Assembly: GCA_945888515.1 (NCBI GenBank)
Contig: CAMDAD010000004.1
Span: 1 to 64,000, forward strand
Reading direction: 5' to 3'
DNA: 64,000 nt
Source of the DNA: Akkermansia muciniphila
Lineage (GTDB): Bacteria; Verrucomicrobiota; Verrucomicrobiia; Verrucomicrobiales; Akkermansiaceae
Of the stretch, positions 8,067 through 17,068 are shown one piece after another (the first letter of the stretch is position 1; every line of letters starts with the position of its first letter). The position numbers and the translations under genes are program-made. The notes under the pieces were generated by a model. It saw only the letters and a program-made list of their open reading frames with translations, made no database searches and was not told where the DNA came from.

Positions 8067-8756
8067 CTATAACGTGCTAACGAGAAATTCGACACGTGCA
8101 GGACCACCACGACCTCCGGGGATTTCGCGTCGGTCAATTTTAGAGCCAACCAATTGCTCCATCATGCGACACTCTATCAGCACCGCCGCAGGATAAACTT
8201 CAAAAACGGGCCAAAGCGGGTGGTGAAATTCCTCGATGCGGAAGCCTTGCTTTACATCATACGAGCACCGTGCGAAGCAACCTTCCTTTTCTCGCAAACT
8301 AGCTAGCAAGGTAGCTTTTTCCACCAATGATTTCGCGCGCTGCATGCGAGGCTGCCATTTTTCCTGTTGTTCGGCGAAATGCTGAAATAAGAGTTTTTCC
8401 GGAGCGTTGTTACCGAATAACTGCTTGATGTGTTCTAACAAACTGAGCGATAAAACCACACCAGCTTGAGGGAAAAGCGCGTTTGCTTTAGGGGCGAGAC
8501 GATACGAAATCTCCGGTCGGCCCACCTCTGTGCGCGGCACTCGCGTCCGTTCCACATATCCCATCTTGAGCAACGCCTCACAATGCTGTTTCAAACCCAT
8601 GTAACTCATGTTCATCACCTTGGCGAGATCGGAAATCGACATGCCTCCATGGATTTTCAATTCCTCCACAATGGTCACCCACTGCGGTCGTACCAATTCT
8701 CGGAAGCCAGGTAAAAACATTGATGTGATACTGAGAGAAATTTCCGCGCTACGCAA
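8067..8756 (-). CDS. Winged-helix transcriptional regulator, SufR/ArsR-like
   Basis: The product has about 229 residues. The N-terminal winged helix (about residues 25-90) includes MSISDLAKVMNMSYMGLKQH and the wing RTRVPRTEVGRPEISYRL. This layout, including GRPxxxYxL, is that of the SufR/DeoR-ArsR group. The C-terminal half resembles the [Fe-S]-sensing part of SufR (EFHHPLWPVFEVYP and IECRMMEQLVG). Two of the usual cysteines are replaced: HCP is HHP, and the last Cys before the terminal strand is missing. An extra GCFARC pair is present. The start is either TTG 8756, directly after the stop of the DUF3592 gene, or ATG 8720. Co-transcription with the DUF3592 gene is likely. Confidence 0.7.
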   Translation of the reverse strand: MRSAEISLSITSMFLPGFRELVRPQWVTIVEELKIHGGMSISDLAKVMNMSYMGLKQHCEALLKMGYVERTRVPRTEVGRPEISYRLAPKANALFPQAGVVLSLSLLEHIKQLFGNNAPEKLLFQHFAEQQEKWQPRMQRAKSLVEKATLLASLREKEGCFARCSYDVKQGFRIEEFHHPLWPVFEVYPAAVLIECRMMEQLVGSKIDRREIPGGRGGPARVEFLVSTL

Positions 8757-9251
8757 TCATGAAGCCGATGATTTTTTCCAGGCGCCAACGATCATCCCGA
8801 GCCCCCCCAGAAAAAAAAGTCCAGGAAACCAGAGTGAGTAACCAGCGGCGCGCGAATCGAGCTTTAGCAGTGCGACTGCAGGGACCTGTGGATTCACCCA
8901 GCAGGACTGAGTGCTACCTAGAGGAAATTGTTGCACCAACGCCTCGACGGATTCCATCTCGCTGCGAGGCATGCTCCCTCTCAAGCTCCAGCGTGTGCTT
9001 TCGTAGTCGCGTCCCTCATACTCATAGCGATAGAGAACGGCAAAGCGATAATCGGGCGATACATTTTCCGCGATACGCCGTTGTGACACTTCCGAACGAA
9101 GAATCAAACAAGGAACCTTGGGCCAAGATGCCATTTCTTTTGCCCGCAAATAGCTGCGTCCCATGAGCCAGAGGAACAATGCAGCAATCAGGCACAGTGC
9201 TAACCCAACCGCCGTAAGATACCAGGTTCCTGCAAGTTTTGATGAATTCAT
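8757..9251 (-). CDS. DUF3592 domain membrane protein
   Basis: This is a 164-residue protein with an N-terminal membrane helix (residues 10-30) and a C-terminal one (about 136-155). They enclose an extracytoplasmic domain with the DUF3592 pattern: WPKVPCLILRSEV, then YRYEYEGRDYESTRW, and FPLGSTQSCWVNPQVPAVALL. The stop codon abuts the TTG of the SufR-like regulator, so the two are probably one transcript. The gene is divergent from ispD. Function is unknown. Confidence 0.8.
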   Translation of the reverse strand: MNSSKLAGTWYLTAVGLALCLIAALFLWLMGRSYLRAKEMASWPKVPCLILRSEVSQRRIAENVSPDYRFAVLYRYEYEGRDYESTRWSLRGSMPRSEMESVEALVQQFPLGSTQSCWVNPQVPAVALLKLDSRAAGYSLWFPGLFFLGGLGMIVGAWKKSSAS

Positions 9252-9282
9252 CTACCGCATTCTCTATCGCATGATTCCTGAT

Positions 9283-9312
9283 TTGCAACGAAAATCCTAT
9301 GTAGAATATAGA
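9283..9312 (+). promoter_or_regulatory. Probable sigma-70 promoter of ispD
   Basis: TTGCAA (9283-9288) and TATAGA (9307-9312) are 18 bases apart in the gap between the divergent DUF3592 gene and ispD. The start point would be near 9319, giving a leader of about 65 bases before the ATG at 9385. Confidence 0.45.
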
Positions 9313-9384
9313 AGCACGAAGCATAAAAATCGGTCATCGGCTTTTTATGCTTTATCTTCGAATTGTTCCCGATTGAATACGCCT

Positions 9385-10059
9385 ATGCCAACTGCTGCCA
9401 TCATCGTAGCTGCCGGATCCTCGCAGCGTATGGGATTTGACAAACTTTCAGCGCCACTGTCGGGTATGCCGGTGCTAGTCCACAGCGTCAAAGCGTTTTG
9501 CGAGGCACAATCGGTGGATCAGATTTATGTTGTTTGTTCCGAGAATCGTTTTGCTGAATTGTTATCGGGGCCATTCGACAAGCCTATCTTTCGTGTTGAT
9601 GGCGGTGCCACACGACAAGAATCGGTTTATCATGGCATCAAAGCCCTCTCTGAGGAAATCACAGTGGTTGCGGTGCATGACGGAGCGCGACCGATGATAC
9701 GCGTGGAGGATATTGAATTGTGTCTCGAACGTGCTCGCAAATACGGAGCTTCGGCACTCGGTCGCAAAGTCACCGAGACAGTAAAGCGGGCAGATGCCGA
9801 CGGCTTTGCACGAAGCAGTATCGATCGCTCTCTGCTCTGGTTTATGGAGACGCCGCAGTGCTTTCGAGTCAATATTCTCAAGCGCGCCTATCAGAACGTG
9901 CGAGAAAAAAAATTGCAGGTGACTGATGAGGTTTCTGCCGTAGAGTCGATCGGCATCTCTACTTCCCTCGTGGAGTCGAGGCACGCGAATATCAAAATCA
10001 CCCTACCGGCCGATTTGCAACTCGCGGCCTATTTAATGGACTCCGATGATTGGCGCTGA
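9385..10059 (+). CDS. ispD: 2-C-methyl-D-erythritol 4-phosphate cytidylyltransferase
   Basis: This is a 224-residue enzyme of the non-mevalonate isoprenoid pathway. It joins CTP and methylerythritol phosphate to give CDP-methylerythritol. The nucleotide-binding loop AAGSSQRMGFDK is at residues 9-20, and the conserved VHDGARP motif and a TPQCFR segment are present. Length is typical. ATG 9385 is used because the Rossmann-like strand IIVAAG starts immediately after it; the frame is open upstream, but that part matches nothing. The M16 peptidase gene begins 15 bases downstream, so the two may be co-transcribed. Confidence 0.93.
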   Translation: MPTAAIIVAAGSSQRMGFDKLSAPLSGMPVLVHSVKAFCEAQSVDQIYVVCSENRFAELLSGPFDKPIFRVDGGATRQESVYHGIKALSEEITVVAVHDGARPMIRVEDIELCLERARKYGASALGRKVTETVKRADADGFARSSIDRSLLWFMETPQCFRVNILKRAYQNVREKKLQVTDEVSAVESIGISTSLVESRHANIKITLPADLQLAAYLMDSDDWR

Positions 10060-10074
10060 TAGATTTTTTCACCA

Positions 10075-11307
10075 ATGCATTGTCCTTATCACTGGCAAAC
10101 TCTCTCGAACGGCATGCGTTTGGCTACGGCGAGCCTGCCACATGCTGAATGCGCCACCTTAGCCATATACATCCCAGCGGGTTCACGTCACGATCCACGC
10201 GGGCTCTCCGGTCTGGCACACTTCATGGAACACATGGCGTTTAAGGGCACCGCCAAACGATCGGCTCGCGAGCTCTCCATGGATCTCGAGCGCTCTGGCT
10301 CTCAGGCCAACGCCTCTACGGCCGAAGATCACACAGTCTACGATGCTCGCGGCGATGCCGCGGCGCTGCCGTTATTGGCTGACATTCTCAGCGATATGGT
10401 CTGGCGTTCGTCACTGCCACCGCGCGAGATCGCTTTGGAGCGCGATGTGATTCATGAGGAAATCACGATGTATGAGGAAACGCCGAGTGATCACATAGGT
10501 GACCTCATTTCTCAATCCTTGTGGTCACCCGATCCCCTTGGCGAACCGATCACAGGAACCCATCAAACACTCGATGCCATCACGCGAAATCACCTGTTTG
10601 AGTTTTCACAAAAACATCATTTCCGCACTGATATCGTGATCGCTGCGGCTGGTCCATACTCTCCAGCGGAGTTTGCCAACATGATTCAGCCTTACTTGCC
10701 GACTGACACCATCGCGCCTCCGCCACCCATCGCGCCTTTTACATTAAAGCATCCATCCAAGCCCGTGGTGCAGCATCGTGATACCGAGCAACTTCAACTC
10801 GCTATCGCTTACCACACTCCAGGTCGCCACGACGAAGGTCGCCACGCGCTTCGCTTACTTTCCATTATCTTGGGCGAATCATCTAGTTCACGGTTGTTTC
10901 AAAAATTACGAGAAGAACGGGGTATTTGTTATCATATATCGTCCGACATCGCCTTATTTGATGACACGGGTTCGTTAGAAATTTCCCTGGGACTAGATCC
11001 CGAGTCCCGCGAAGAGGCGTTACAATTGATCCATCGTGAAATCATGACCTTGACTAACGAGGGACCCACTCAAGAAGAACTGGAGCGCGCGAAAAAAATT
11101 GCCATTACAGCCAACAAAATCGCCTTAGAATCCACCTCTGCGCAAATGGCATGGGTGGCAGAATCATTGTTGTTCGAGGGACGAATCATTACGCCTGCTG
11201 ATTCACGTGCCCGACTTTTGCCCGTCACTAGGGAAGAGGTCATGCGGGTCGCAGAAAAGATTTTCTCTCGTGATCATCAAGCGATCGCAGAAATTCGATC
11301 TCTGTGA
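10075..11307 (+). CDS. Single-length M16 family zinc metallopeptidase
   Basis: This is a 410-residue processing-protease-like protein. Zinc ligands are visible: HFMEH at residues 49-53 and Glu129 in HEEIT, 76 residues after His53. The C-terminal half keeps the M16 pattern GESSSSRLFQKLREERGICY. Enzymes of this size usually act as dimers. No export signal is seen. The protein belongs to the same family as the 842-residue protein at 1822 but is a separate lineage rather than a recent copy. It ends shortly before the convergent zinc-ribbon gene. Confidence 0.9.
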   Translation: MHCPYHWQTLSNGMRLATASLPHAECATLAIYIPAGSRHDPRGLSGLAHFMEHMAFKGTAKRSARELSMDLERSGSQANASTAEDHTVYDARGDAAALPLLADILSDMVWRSSLPPREIALERDVIHEEITMYEETPSDHIGDLISQSLWSPDPLGEPITGTHQTLDAITRNHLFEFSQKHHFRTDIVIAAAGPYSPAEFANMIQPYLPTDTIAPPPPIAPFTLKHPSKPVVQHRDTEQLQLAIAYHTPGRHDEGRHALRLLSIILGESSSSRLFQKLREERGICYHISSDIALFDDTGSLEISLGLDPESREEALQLIHREIMTLTNEGPTQEELERAKKIAITANKIALESTSAQMAWVAESLLFEGRIITPADSRARLLPVTREEVMRVAEKIFSRDHQAIAEIRSL

Positions 11308-11320
11308 TTCTTTTAGTTTA

Positions 11321-12583
11321 TCATTCCTGTGGTAACTCCGTCACCCAACCGTCCGCAGATACCGAATCGATCAATACTTGCGATGGATGACTGCTGGCAT
11401 CGCGGTAGCGTATGCGCAAAGTCATCTGGCGGGAATTCTGATCAGAAGCAAGGCGCACTGCATCATTTACGGGAGAAGACCGCTCGATATAGCCATGAAG
11501 AAATTCCTCGCTTTGCGCAAAGATGAGTCGGTACGACTGCCATTCCGCTTCGCTGCTGGTAGGGAAATCGTAATTATAATACGACACCATCTCCACAGTC
11601 ACGCGCACTTCAGTGAGCCTAGTCGGCTTGTTTTTCTTAAGAGTCGTAAGATCCATTTCCGACCACCCCACCCAACTTTCCCAATCGACACGATAAGTAT
11701 TGCCGACTCTCACTAATGTCAGCAAACGAGGGGCCTGCTCTTTCAGCGCTACCATGACTTGGAGCACCTGGTAACCTGACAAAAAGCGCGCAGTCGATTT
11801 ATCGATTTCTTTATAAACCGACTTGGGAAAAGGCTGATTTTCATAATACCGTCTGACCTTTTCCTTTAGTCCTGCGGAGGGGCGTAGCAGTGACATGATG
11901 GTCTCGATGCCATCTGCAAAGCAAAACTTATCGATGACCGCATAACCTTCGGTTAGTCGTGCAAAGTGCAGTTTTGATGCCTCATCCGGAGACTTCGTAT
12001 CAAGGATGGGAATTGTCACGGGCGTAGCGAAAACCGATGCGGGATCCGCGGGTGGCATGCTTACTTTTTCCTGCTTTAATGCCAAGAGTATGGTGACAAC
12101 GATGGACAACGCTAGTAATGTGGTGCCCCACCACCAGTAAAGCGGAATGCGACGGGAGAACTGCACCTTGCGTCCACGTTTTTGATCCCAGTCACTCTCC
12201 GGATCCTTGCTGCGGTCACGATGTTTTTTTCTGCGCCGCACCTGTCCGCCAGAAGGCTGCGGTGAAAATGGAGTCGGCGTCTGAGTCGTCTCCCTGTATT
12301 CCTCTTCCACTTCACTCTGTCTCTCTCTCTTATCATAGGAAAGCACTTCCTGAGACGTATCGTTTTTATTGGTTGCATCTAAAGACTCAACCAATGGTGG
12401 TATCGGTTCACCAGCGAGTGGCATGCGCAGCATACGATCACAGTTCGGACAGACAACTCCCCTTCCCTCATAATCGGAGGGTATGCGGAAAATACCCCGG
12501 CAATCCTGACAGACAAAAGCATTCCAGCGCCGTTTGTCTGATGGCTCTGATGCTGTATGGGGATCTGCGGGTGATGATGACAT
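11321..12583 (-). CDS. Zinc-ribbon, single-pass membrane protein of unknown function
   Basis: This is a 420-residue protein. A four-cysteine zinc ribbon is at about residues 25-55 (CQDC ... CPNC, followed by RMLRMP). A long charged, disordered linker follows. One membrane helix is at about residues 150-170 (YWWWGTTLLALSIVV), and a C-terminal globular domain of about 230 residues has no family that I recognise. The topology suggests a cytoplasmic ribbon and a periplasmic domain. ATG 12583 is chosen because a longer frame would run into the end of the upstream PBP gene. The gap to that gene is seven bases, so they form one operon and may share a role in envelope growth. Confidence 0.7.
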   Translation of the reverse strand: MSSSPADPHTASEPSDKRRWNAFVCQDCRGIFRIPSDYEGRGVVCPNCDRMLRMPLAGEPIPPLVESLDATNKNDTSQEVLSYDKRERQSEVEEEYRETTQTPTPFSPQPSGGQVRRRKKHRDRSKDPESDWDQKRGRKVQFSRRIPLYWWWGTTLLALSIVVTILLALKQEKVSMPPADPASVFATPVTIPILDTKSPDEASKLHFARLTEGYAVIDKFCFADGIETIMSLLRPSAGLKEKVRRYYENQPFPKSVYKEIDKSTARFLSGYQVLQVMVALKEQAPRLLTLVRVGNTYRVDWESWVGWSEMDLTTLKKNKPTRLTEVRVTVEMVSYYNYDFPTSSEAEWQSYRLIFAQSEEFLHGYIERSSPVNDAVRLASDQNSRQMTLRIRYRDASSHPSQVLIDSVSADGWVTELPQE

Positions 12584-12590
12584 GCTCCAA

Positions 12591-15035
12591 TTATTCGATC
12601 TCAATTTCCAATTTTCCGGGAGGATCCAGTGGCAATTGCGCGGCATCGTCTCCTAGATCAAGAGAATCGAGACCATTCTGAATACTGCGGAAAAAAGCTC
12701 CTTCCTCCGCTTCGTCTTCTTCGGTGCTGCTACCTTTAGGGAACTCCGCCTGATACGGATCAGTGCCAATTAGCAGAGGCTCCTTCGCTCTCACAGGTAT
12801 GGCATCCAGTGAAGCGATGTCATTTCGTGTGTCCTTGTGCGACCCTGCAAGCCCTGGAATGCCGGCAGCGTGAACAGGACATGTGGGAATGGATTCAGTT
12901 CCAGCGCGGAAAAATTCTCTGACACGAGCGTCCTTGAGCTTGGGCAAACCAGTCTGAGCATCATTCGTGGTTTCATAGCAATACTGGCTGGCCCGTTGGC
13001 CGCTCAGGCGACAAACATCCACCTCGGTAATCACAGAGGGTTGTCGAATGTCGCCCTGTAAATAGGTTCTAGGTAACGCGTTCATCGCGGCCTTCCAGAT
13101 CGGCAAAGCAATTTCCTTGCCAAAGGCTCCGACATAGATCGTGGGGGAATTGCCTTGCAAAAATCCACACCAAACACCGCATGCTACGCGACTGCTGTAA
13201 CCCAAACTCCAACACCCAGAAAAATCATGCGTTGTCCCAGTTTTGACGCCGCCTTGAAATGCCGGATCCATGCCAGTCATGGCGTCACGCAAGTTCCCCT
13301 CCTTAGCCGCGCCTCGTAGCATGTCGTGGATCTGATAGGCAGTGGCCGGATCAACAGCAATCGAGCGTTTCGGTTCCACCGGCAACCGCTGCATGACTAC
13401 GTCACCGTCGCTGTTCTCTATCCTCTCGACATAAACCGCTTGAGTAGGACCAGTCGCACCGCCACGGGCGAAACTCGCTATTGCTGACACCGACTCCGGA
13501 AGTGAAGCAGACTCCCAGCCTACCAGCATTCGCGGCAGCTTATCGCTATCGGGTATCACGAAGCCAAAACGCTTGATCCCCTCAGCCACTCGATCGAGGC
13601 CCACTTGTGAGCCAAACCGAACCATCGCCGCCACCTTGGACTGCTCCAGCGCGCGCCGCACTGGGATGGGTCCTTGATATCGGGGTTGGGACACCTCCGC
13701 TCCCCATTCCCCTAGAATCCCTTCCCGACCGCCGACCATAATCATCCGGTTGTCCATCGGTTCATCCTCGACCATGACGGCAGGTGTTAACCCATTGGAA
13801 AATCCCGCAGCTACGATAAAAGGAAACAGAGCAGTGCCCAAAGGTTTTTTTCCTTCTTCAATAAAATTATATTGGGAATGAGAGTAATCGCGGCCACCCA
13901 CATACGCTAGCACTTCGCCCGTATCATGATCCATCATCAACACGGCACCTTGCAGATACGAAGGAGGCTGCGAAGACCTTTTAAAATCGGCATATTTTGG
14001 ATGTGGATAATTCGACCTATCTTCCACCGCCTTCAGTGACGCGAGGAGGGCTGACTGAGCTGCATCTTGCGCTTCCTTGATGATGGTGCTCCGAATGACA
14101 AAACCGCCTCTGGCAAACGCATCCTCACCGATCAGACTACGCGCTTCAGCTGCGATCAGTTCGTATACGTGACTCGTACCACGCTGCAAGGGGCGAGGAT
14201 TCAGCGCGACAGGCACGCTGAGATAGGTAGACAGCTCTTGGTGGCTGATCATGCCCTCTTCCCGCATGCGCCATAGCACATGATCACGACCGCGCTTGTT
14301 AGCCTCCAAATCATTGAGCGGGCTCAACTCCAGCGGGTTGCGCAGAATCGTCACGATAGAGGCACATTCGGGTATCGTAAGATCCGCTGGCTCCTTGCCG
14401 AAGTAGCCCAGCGATGCCGAGCGAAGTCCGTAATAGCCGCTTCCGAGAAACGTGCGATTCACGAAAAATCCTAGTATTTCTTCCTTGCTGTAGCGTTTTT
14501 CGATTCGTTGTGCGAGGAACATCTCAACGAACTTGCGTTGAAAGCCTGACTCGCCTCGCTTCTTAGCCTCGGCTTTCAAACTGTAGGCATCTCTCGCTAG
14601 TTGCTGGGTAATCGTGCTAGCACCCTGCGTGACTTTACCCTCATTGGTGATGATTTTCAATCCCGCTCTCCCCACCCCGATGTAGTCCACTCCGTCGTGA
14701 CGATCAAAACGACTATCTTCTCCGGCCTTTAGCGCATTAATGAAGTTCTGTGGGATGTCTTGGTAGGACATCATGCTGCGGTTTTCCACAAAAATACGCC
14801 CGATCTCACGACCCTCACGATCCAAAATAATGCTAGGGACCTCAATGTCGTTGATGCACTCAAGATCGTAAGTCAAGGCGCGCTCTCGATAGGGTATACT
14901 GAAATGCTCAAACACTTTCCAGCCAACGATGCCTGACACTGCGAAGAGCAGGAAAAATCCGATCCAAAAGCCTTTTCGCTTGTAGAATCGCTTTTTCCGA
15001 CGCTTGTTTCTCCAACTACTGTAGCTGCCCGCCAT
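12591..15035 (-). CDS. Class A penicillin-binding protein with degenerate transpeptidase motifs
   Basis: This is an 814-residue bifunctional-type PBP. A basic N-terminus and a membrane helix (about residues 23-40) precede a glycosyltransferase 51 domain. That domain has the catalytic Glu106 in EDSRFDRHDG and GASTITQQLARD at 138-149, both intact. The transpeptidase domain keeps KTGTT at 598-602. The nucleophile motif is lost: where PGSxFKP is expected the protein reads LGTALFPF, so Ser is Thr401 and Lys is Phe404. The SxN motif is SKV (466-468). It therefore probably polymerises glycan strands but does not cross-link by the usual serine mechanism. ATG 15035 is only 31 bases from the divergent methyltransferase start. 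Confidence 0.88.
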   Translation of the reverse strand: MAGSYSSWRNKRRKKRFYKRKGFWIGFFLLFAVSGIVGWKVFEHFSIPYRERALTYDLECINDIEVPSIILDREGREIGRIFVENRSMMSYQDIPQNFINALKAGEDSRFDRHDGVDYIGVGRAGLKIITNEGKVTQGASTITQQLARDAYSLKAEAKKRGESGFQRKFVEMFLAQRIEKRYSKEEILGFFVNRTFLGSGYYGLRSASLGYFGKEPADLTIPECASIVTILRNPLELSPLNDLEANKRGRDHVLWRMREEGMISHQELSTYLSVPVALNPRPLQRGTSHVYELIAAEARSLIGEDAFARGGFVIRSTIIKEAQDAAQSALLASLKAVEDRSNYPHPKYADFKRSSQPPSYLQGAVLMMDHDTGEVLAYVGGRDYSHSQYNFIEEGKKPLGTALFPFIVAAGFSNGLTPAVMVEDEPMDNRMIMVGGREGILGEWGAEVSQPRYQGPIPVRRALEQSKVAAMVRFGSQVGLDRVAEGIKRFGFVIPDSDKLPRMLVGWESASLPESVSAIASFARGGATGPTQAVYVERIENSDGDVVMQRLPVEPKRSIAVDPATAYQIHDMLRGAAKEGNLRDAMTGMDPAFQGGVKTGTTHDFSGCWSLGYSSRVACGVWCGFLQGNSPTIYVGAFGKEIALPIWKAAMNALPRTYLQGDIRQPSVITEVDVCRLSGQRASQYCYETTNDAQTGLPKLKDARVREFFRAGTESIPTCPVHAAGIPGLAGSHKDTRNDIASLDAIPVRAKEPLLIGTDPYQAEFPKGSSTEEDEAEEGAFFRSIQNGLDSLDLGDDAAQLPLDPPGKLEIEIE

Positions 15036-15066
15036 GTGTCGCAAGGATTCTAATCTCAAATCCCCT

Positions 15067-16164
15067 ATGAAAGCAACCACTGCCTTGCGGAAAATCTTGC
15101 ATGAGAGATGTCCACTGAATTTCGCAGAGTATATGAATCTCTGCCTCTATCATCCCGAATACGGATACTATGCACAGACACCGCATCAGGTTGGTCGTGA
15201 AGGCGATTTTTTTACCAGCGTGAGTTGTGGCCCCTTATTTGGTATTTTGATCGCGGAAAGAATCGCTCGCTGGTGGCGAGAAGCCGACTTCTCTGGCACC
15301 TGGCGCATTCTTGAACCGGGGCCAAACAACGCCGCCCTCGCTATCGATATCATCAAGCACCTGCGCAGTCATTATGCCGACGCCTACCTGAGCATGGAAT
15401 ATGTTACGATCGATCCACTTCCCCTGCCCCGCCAGTTCCAAGAGCTCGCACTCGCTGAGTATGCGGAGCATGTGCGATGCCTGGCAGACACCTCCTCGCT
15501 GAAACCCTGCCCAACCTTTGTCGTAGCGAATGAAGTCCTAGATGCGTTCCCTTGTCGCCTGATCGAACGTGAGGGAGATGGATGGAAAGAGATCAAAATT
15601 GAGTCCCGCGAAGAAGGTTGCCAACTCAGTGAAGCGCGCTACCCGTGTGAGACTCCCCTTCCTGCCATTCTCTGCAGTGATGAGTATGCTGATGGGTATC
15701 GGACGGAAATTCGCGAGGCTCCACATGCATTCATAGATAGCCTCTGCCGATGCATGACTCGCGGACGAATCCTATTTTTTGATTACGGATTCGCGCAACC
15801 GGAATACTATGACCCTCAGAGGAAAGACGGCACACTGCGGGTCTATCGGAATCATCGGGCATCCGAAGACGCGCTGCAAGATCCCGGCCTTTGCGATCTA
15901 ACAGCTCATGTCGATTTCACTTTGGTCATGGAAACAGCCAGTCATGCAGGTCTGAAAGCTGTAAGTTTTGAGCCTCAGGAATTTTTTCTCTCCCGCTTGC
16001 TGAGGGATCTGCTGCAACAGGGAAAATGGGATCATGCGTGGCAAACAAATTTGCAAACACTGGTGCATCCCTCTCATCTTGGCGGTAAATTTCACGCCTT
16101 TGAGCTGTCATACGCAGAGCACGACCAGCACGATGCTACCGCTGCAACGCGCCTCGCATTCTGA
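15067..16164 (+). CDS. MidA/NDUFAF7-type SAM-dependent methyltransferase
   Basis: This is a 365-residue protein of the DUF185 / COG1565 family. The family markers are FAEYMNLCLYHPEYGYYA, then REGDFFTSVSCGPLFG, a SAM-binding region (RILEPGPNNAALAIDI), ANEVLDAFPC, and a C-terminal FFDYGFAQPEYY. In mitochondria NDUFAF7 methylates an arginine of complex I subunit NDUFS2; bacterial members are less studied. The usual GPGxGxL loop is altered to GPNNAAL. The family match is strong and the substrate unknown. The gene is divergent from the PBP gene with just 31 bases between the starts, so its promoter must lie inside the neighbouring coding sequence or be very compact. Confidence 0.85.
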   Translation: MKATTALRKILHERCPLNFAEYMNLCLYHPEYGYYAQTPHQVGREGDFFTSVSCGPLFGILIAERIARWWREADFSGTWRILEPGPNNAALAIDIIKHLRSHYADAYLSMEYVTIDPLPLPRQFQELALAEYAEHVRCLADTSSLKPCPTFVVANEVLDAFPCRLIEREGDGWKEIKIESREEGCQLSEARYPCETPLPAILCSDEYADGYRTEIREAPHAFIDSLCRCMTRGRILFFDYGFAQPEYYDPQRKDGTLRVYRNHRASEDALQDPGLCDLTAHVDFTLVMETASHAGLKAVSFEPQEFFLSRLLRDLLQQGKWDHAWQTNLQTLVHPSHLGGKFHAFELSYAEHDQHDATAATRLAF

Positions 16165-16473
16165 TGCCTTTACGGAATCTTTACAATATCATTCATTTTC
16201 CACATCAAAACTTCACACAAGTTCGATAGAGATGAAGCCCTCGCCTGAAAAGCTGCGAGAAGAATCATGGAACATGCGATGCGATTAGTGCCATTCTTGA
16301 AAAAAGCGGCGAGATCCATGTGCAGACACGATCGTTCTTCACGGCAGGTTCCAGAGGCATCATCGCCCCCGTATCGTCTGACGCCATTCGATAAAATCTC
16401 AGCAGCATTCGCGGCTGCTCGTGGCGCAGGGAGTCGGTGATCACAAATGCAACTAACAACTTTTCCCATGAAA
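16165..16473. other. Intergenic, no supported gene
   Basis: About 310 bases between the methyltransferase gene and the ssb terminator. A minus-strand frame (16265-16459, TTG start, 64 residues) is open but lies beyond the ssb terminator and has no recognisable content. Only short 5-bp hairpins were seen. Nothing here can be assigned. Confidence 0.4.
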
Positions 16474-16507
16474 CAAAAAAAAAGCGATCCGAGAGGGTCG
16501 CTATTTT
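16474..16507 (-). terminator. Terminator after ssb (bidirectional shape)
   Basis: GCGATCC (16484-16490), a GAGA loop and GGGTCGC (16495-16501) form a 7-bp stem with one G-U pair. On the minus strand it is followed by a run of about nine T residues (A tract at 16475-16483). On the plus strand a shorter T run follows. It lies 33 bases beyond the ssb stop codon. Confidence 0.85.
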
Positions 16508-16534
16508 TATGAGAAAGTAAAAACCGTAGCTTCG

Positions 16535-17008
16535 TTAGAACGGGATATCGTCTTCTTCTTGAAAACCGGAATCTTCCGCAGAGGATCCACCGGTCGGTGC
16601 GCCGCCTGCTGGGCGTGATTGCTGTGCACCATTCGTTCCCGGTGTCGCACTAAAGCCACCGCCGCTGCCGCCTTTGCCATCTGGCATGAACTGCAAGTTT
16701 TCGGCAACTACTTTGAGCTTACTGCGTTTTTGACCCGAGGCTTTGTCTTCCCAAGTGTCCATTTGCAGACGGCCTTCGATGAAGACACCGCGTCCCTTCG
16801 TGAGATACTGCTGAGCGATTTCCGCTTGGCGGCCCCATAAGGTGATGTCAACGAACGTCGTTTCTTCCTGACGCTGATTCTGTTCATTATTCCAGACTCG
16901 ATTGATCGCCACTGCGACGTCTGCCACTGCGGTGCCTTTCGGCGTGTAGCGCAATTCAGGGTCGCGAGTGAGATTACCCAACAACAAGACTTTGTTTAAG
17001 TTTGCCAT
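16535..17008 (-). CDS. ssb: Single-stranded DNA-binding protein
   Basis: This is a 157-residue SSB. The OB-fold (residues 1-110) starts NKVLLLGNLTRDPELRYT and includes GRGVFIEGRLQMDTWED. A Gly/Ser/Gln-rich flexible linker follows, and the acidic tail ends EEDDIPF, the conserved tip that recruits replication and repair proteins. The gene is the last of a minus-strand run pssA-pth-rpsF-ssb, 60 bases after rpsF. In many bacteria rpsR and rplI follow next, but here a terminator follows directly. Confidence 0.95.
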   Translation of the reverse strand: MANLNKVLLLGNLTRDPELRYTPKGTAVADVAVAINRVWNNEQNQRQEETTFVDITLWGRQAEIAQQYLTKGRGVFIEGRLQMDTWEDKASGQKRSKLKVVAENLQFMPDGKGGSGGGFSATPGTNGAQQSRPAGGAPTGGSSAEDSGFQEEDDIPF

Positions 17009-17068
17009 AATGGTGAAATGATACGAGTGAAGAGAAGAACGTCAAGAAAAAACTGTTCAAGAGAACAA

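Noticed and set aside
16265-16459. 64-residue minus-strand frame after ssb
   Set aside because: It lies beyond a strong terminator, needs a TTG start and shows no motif. It is left as intergenic.
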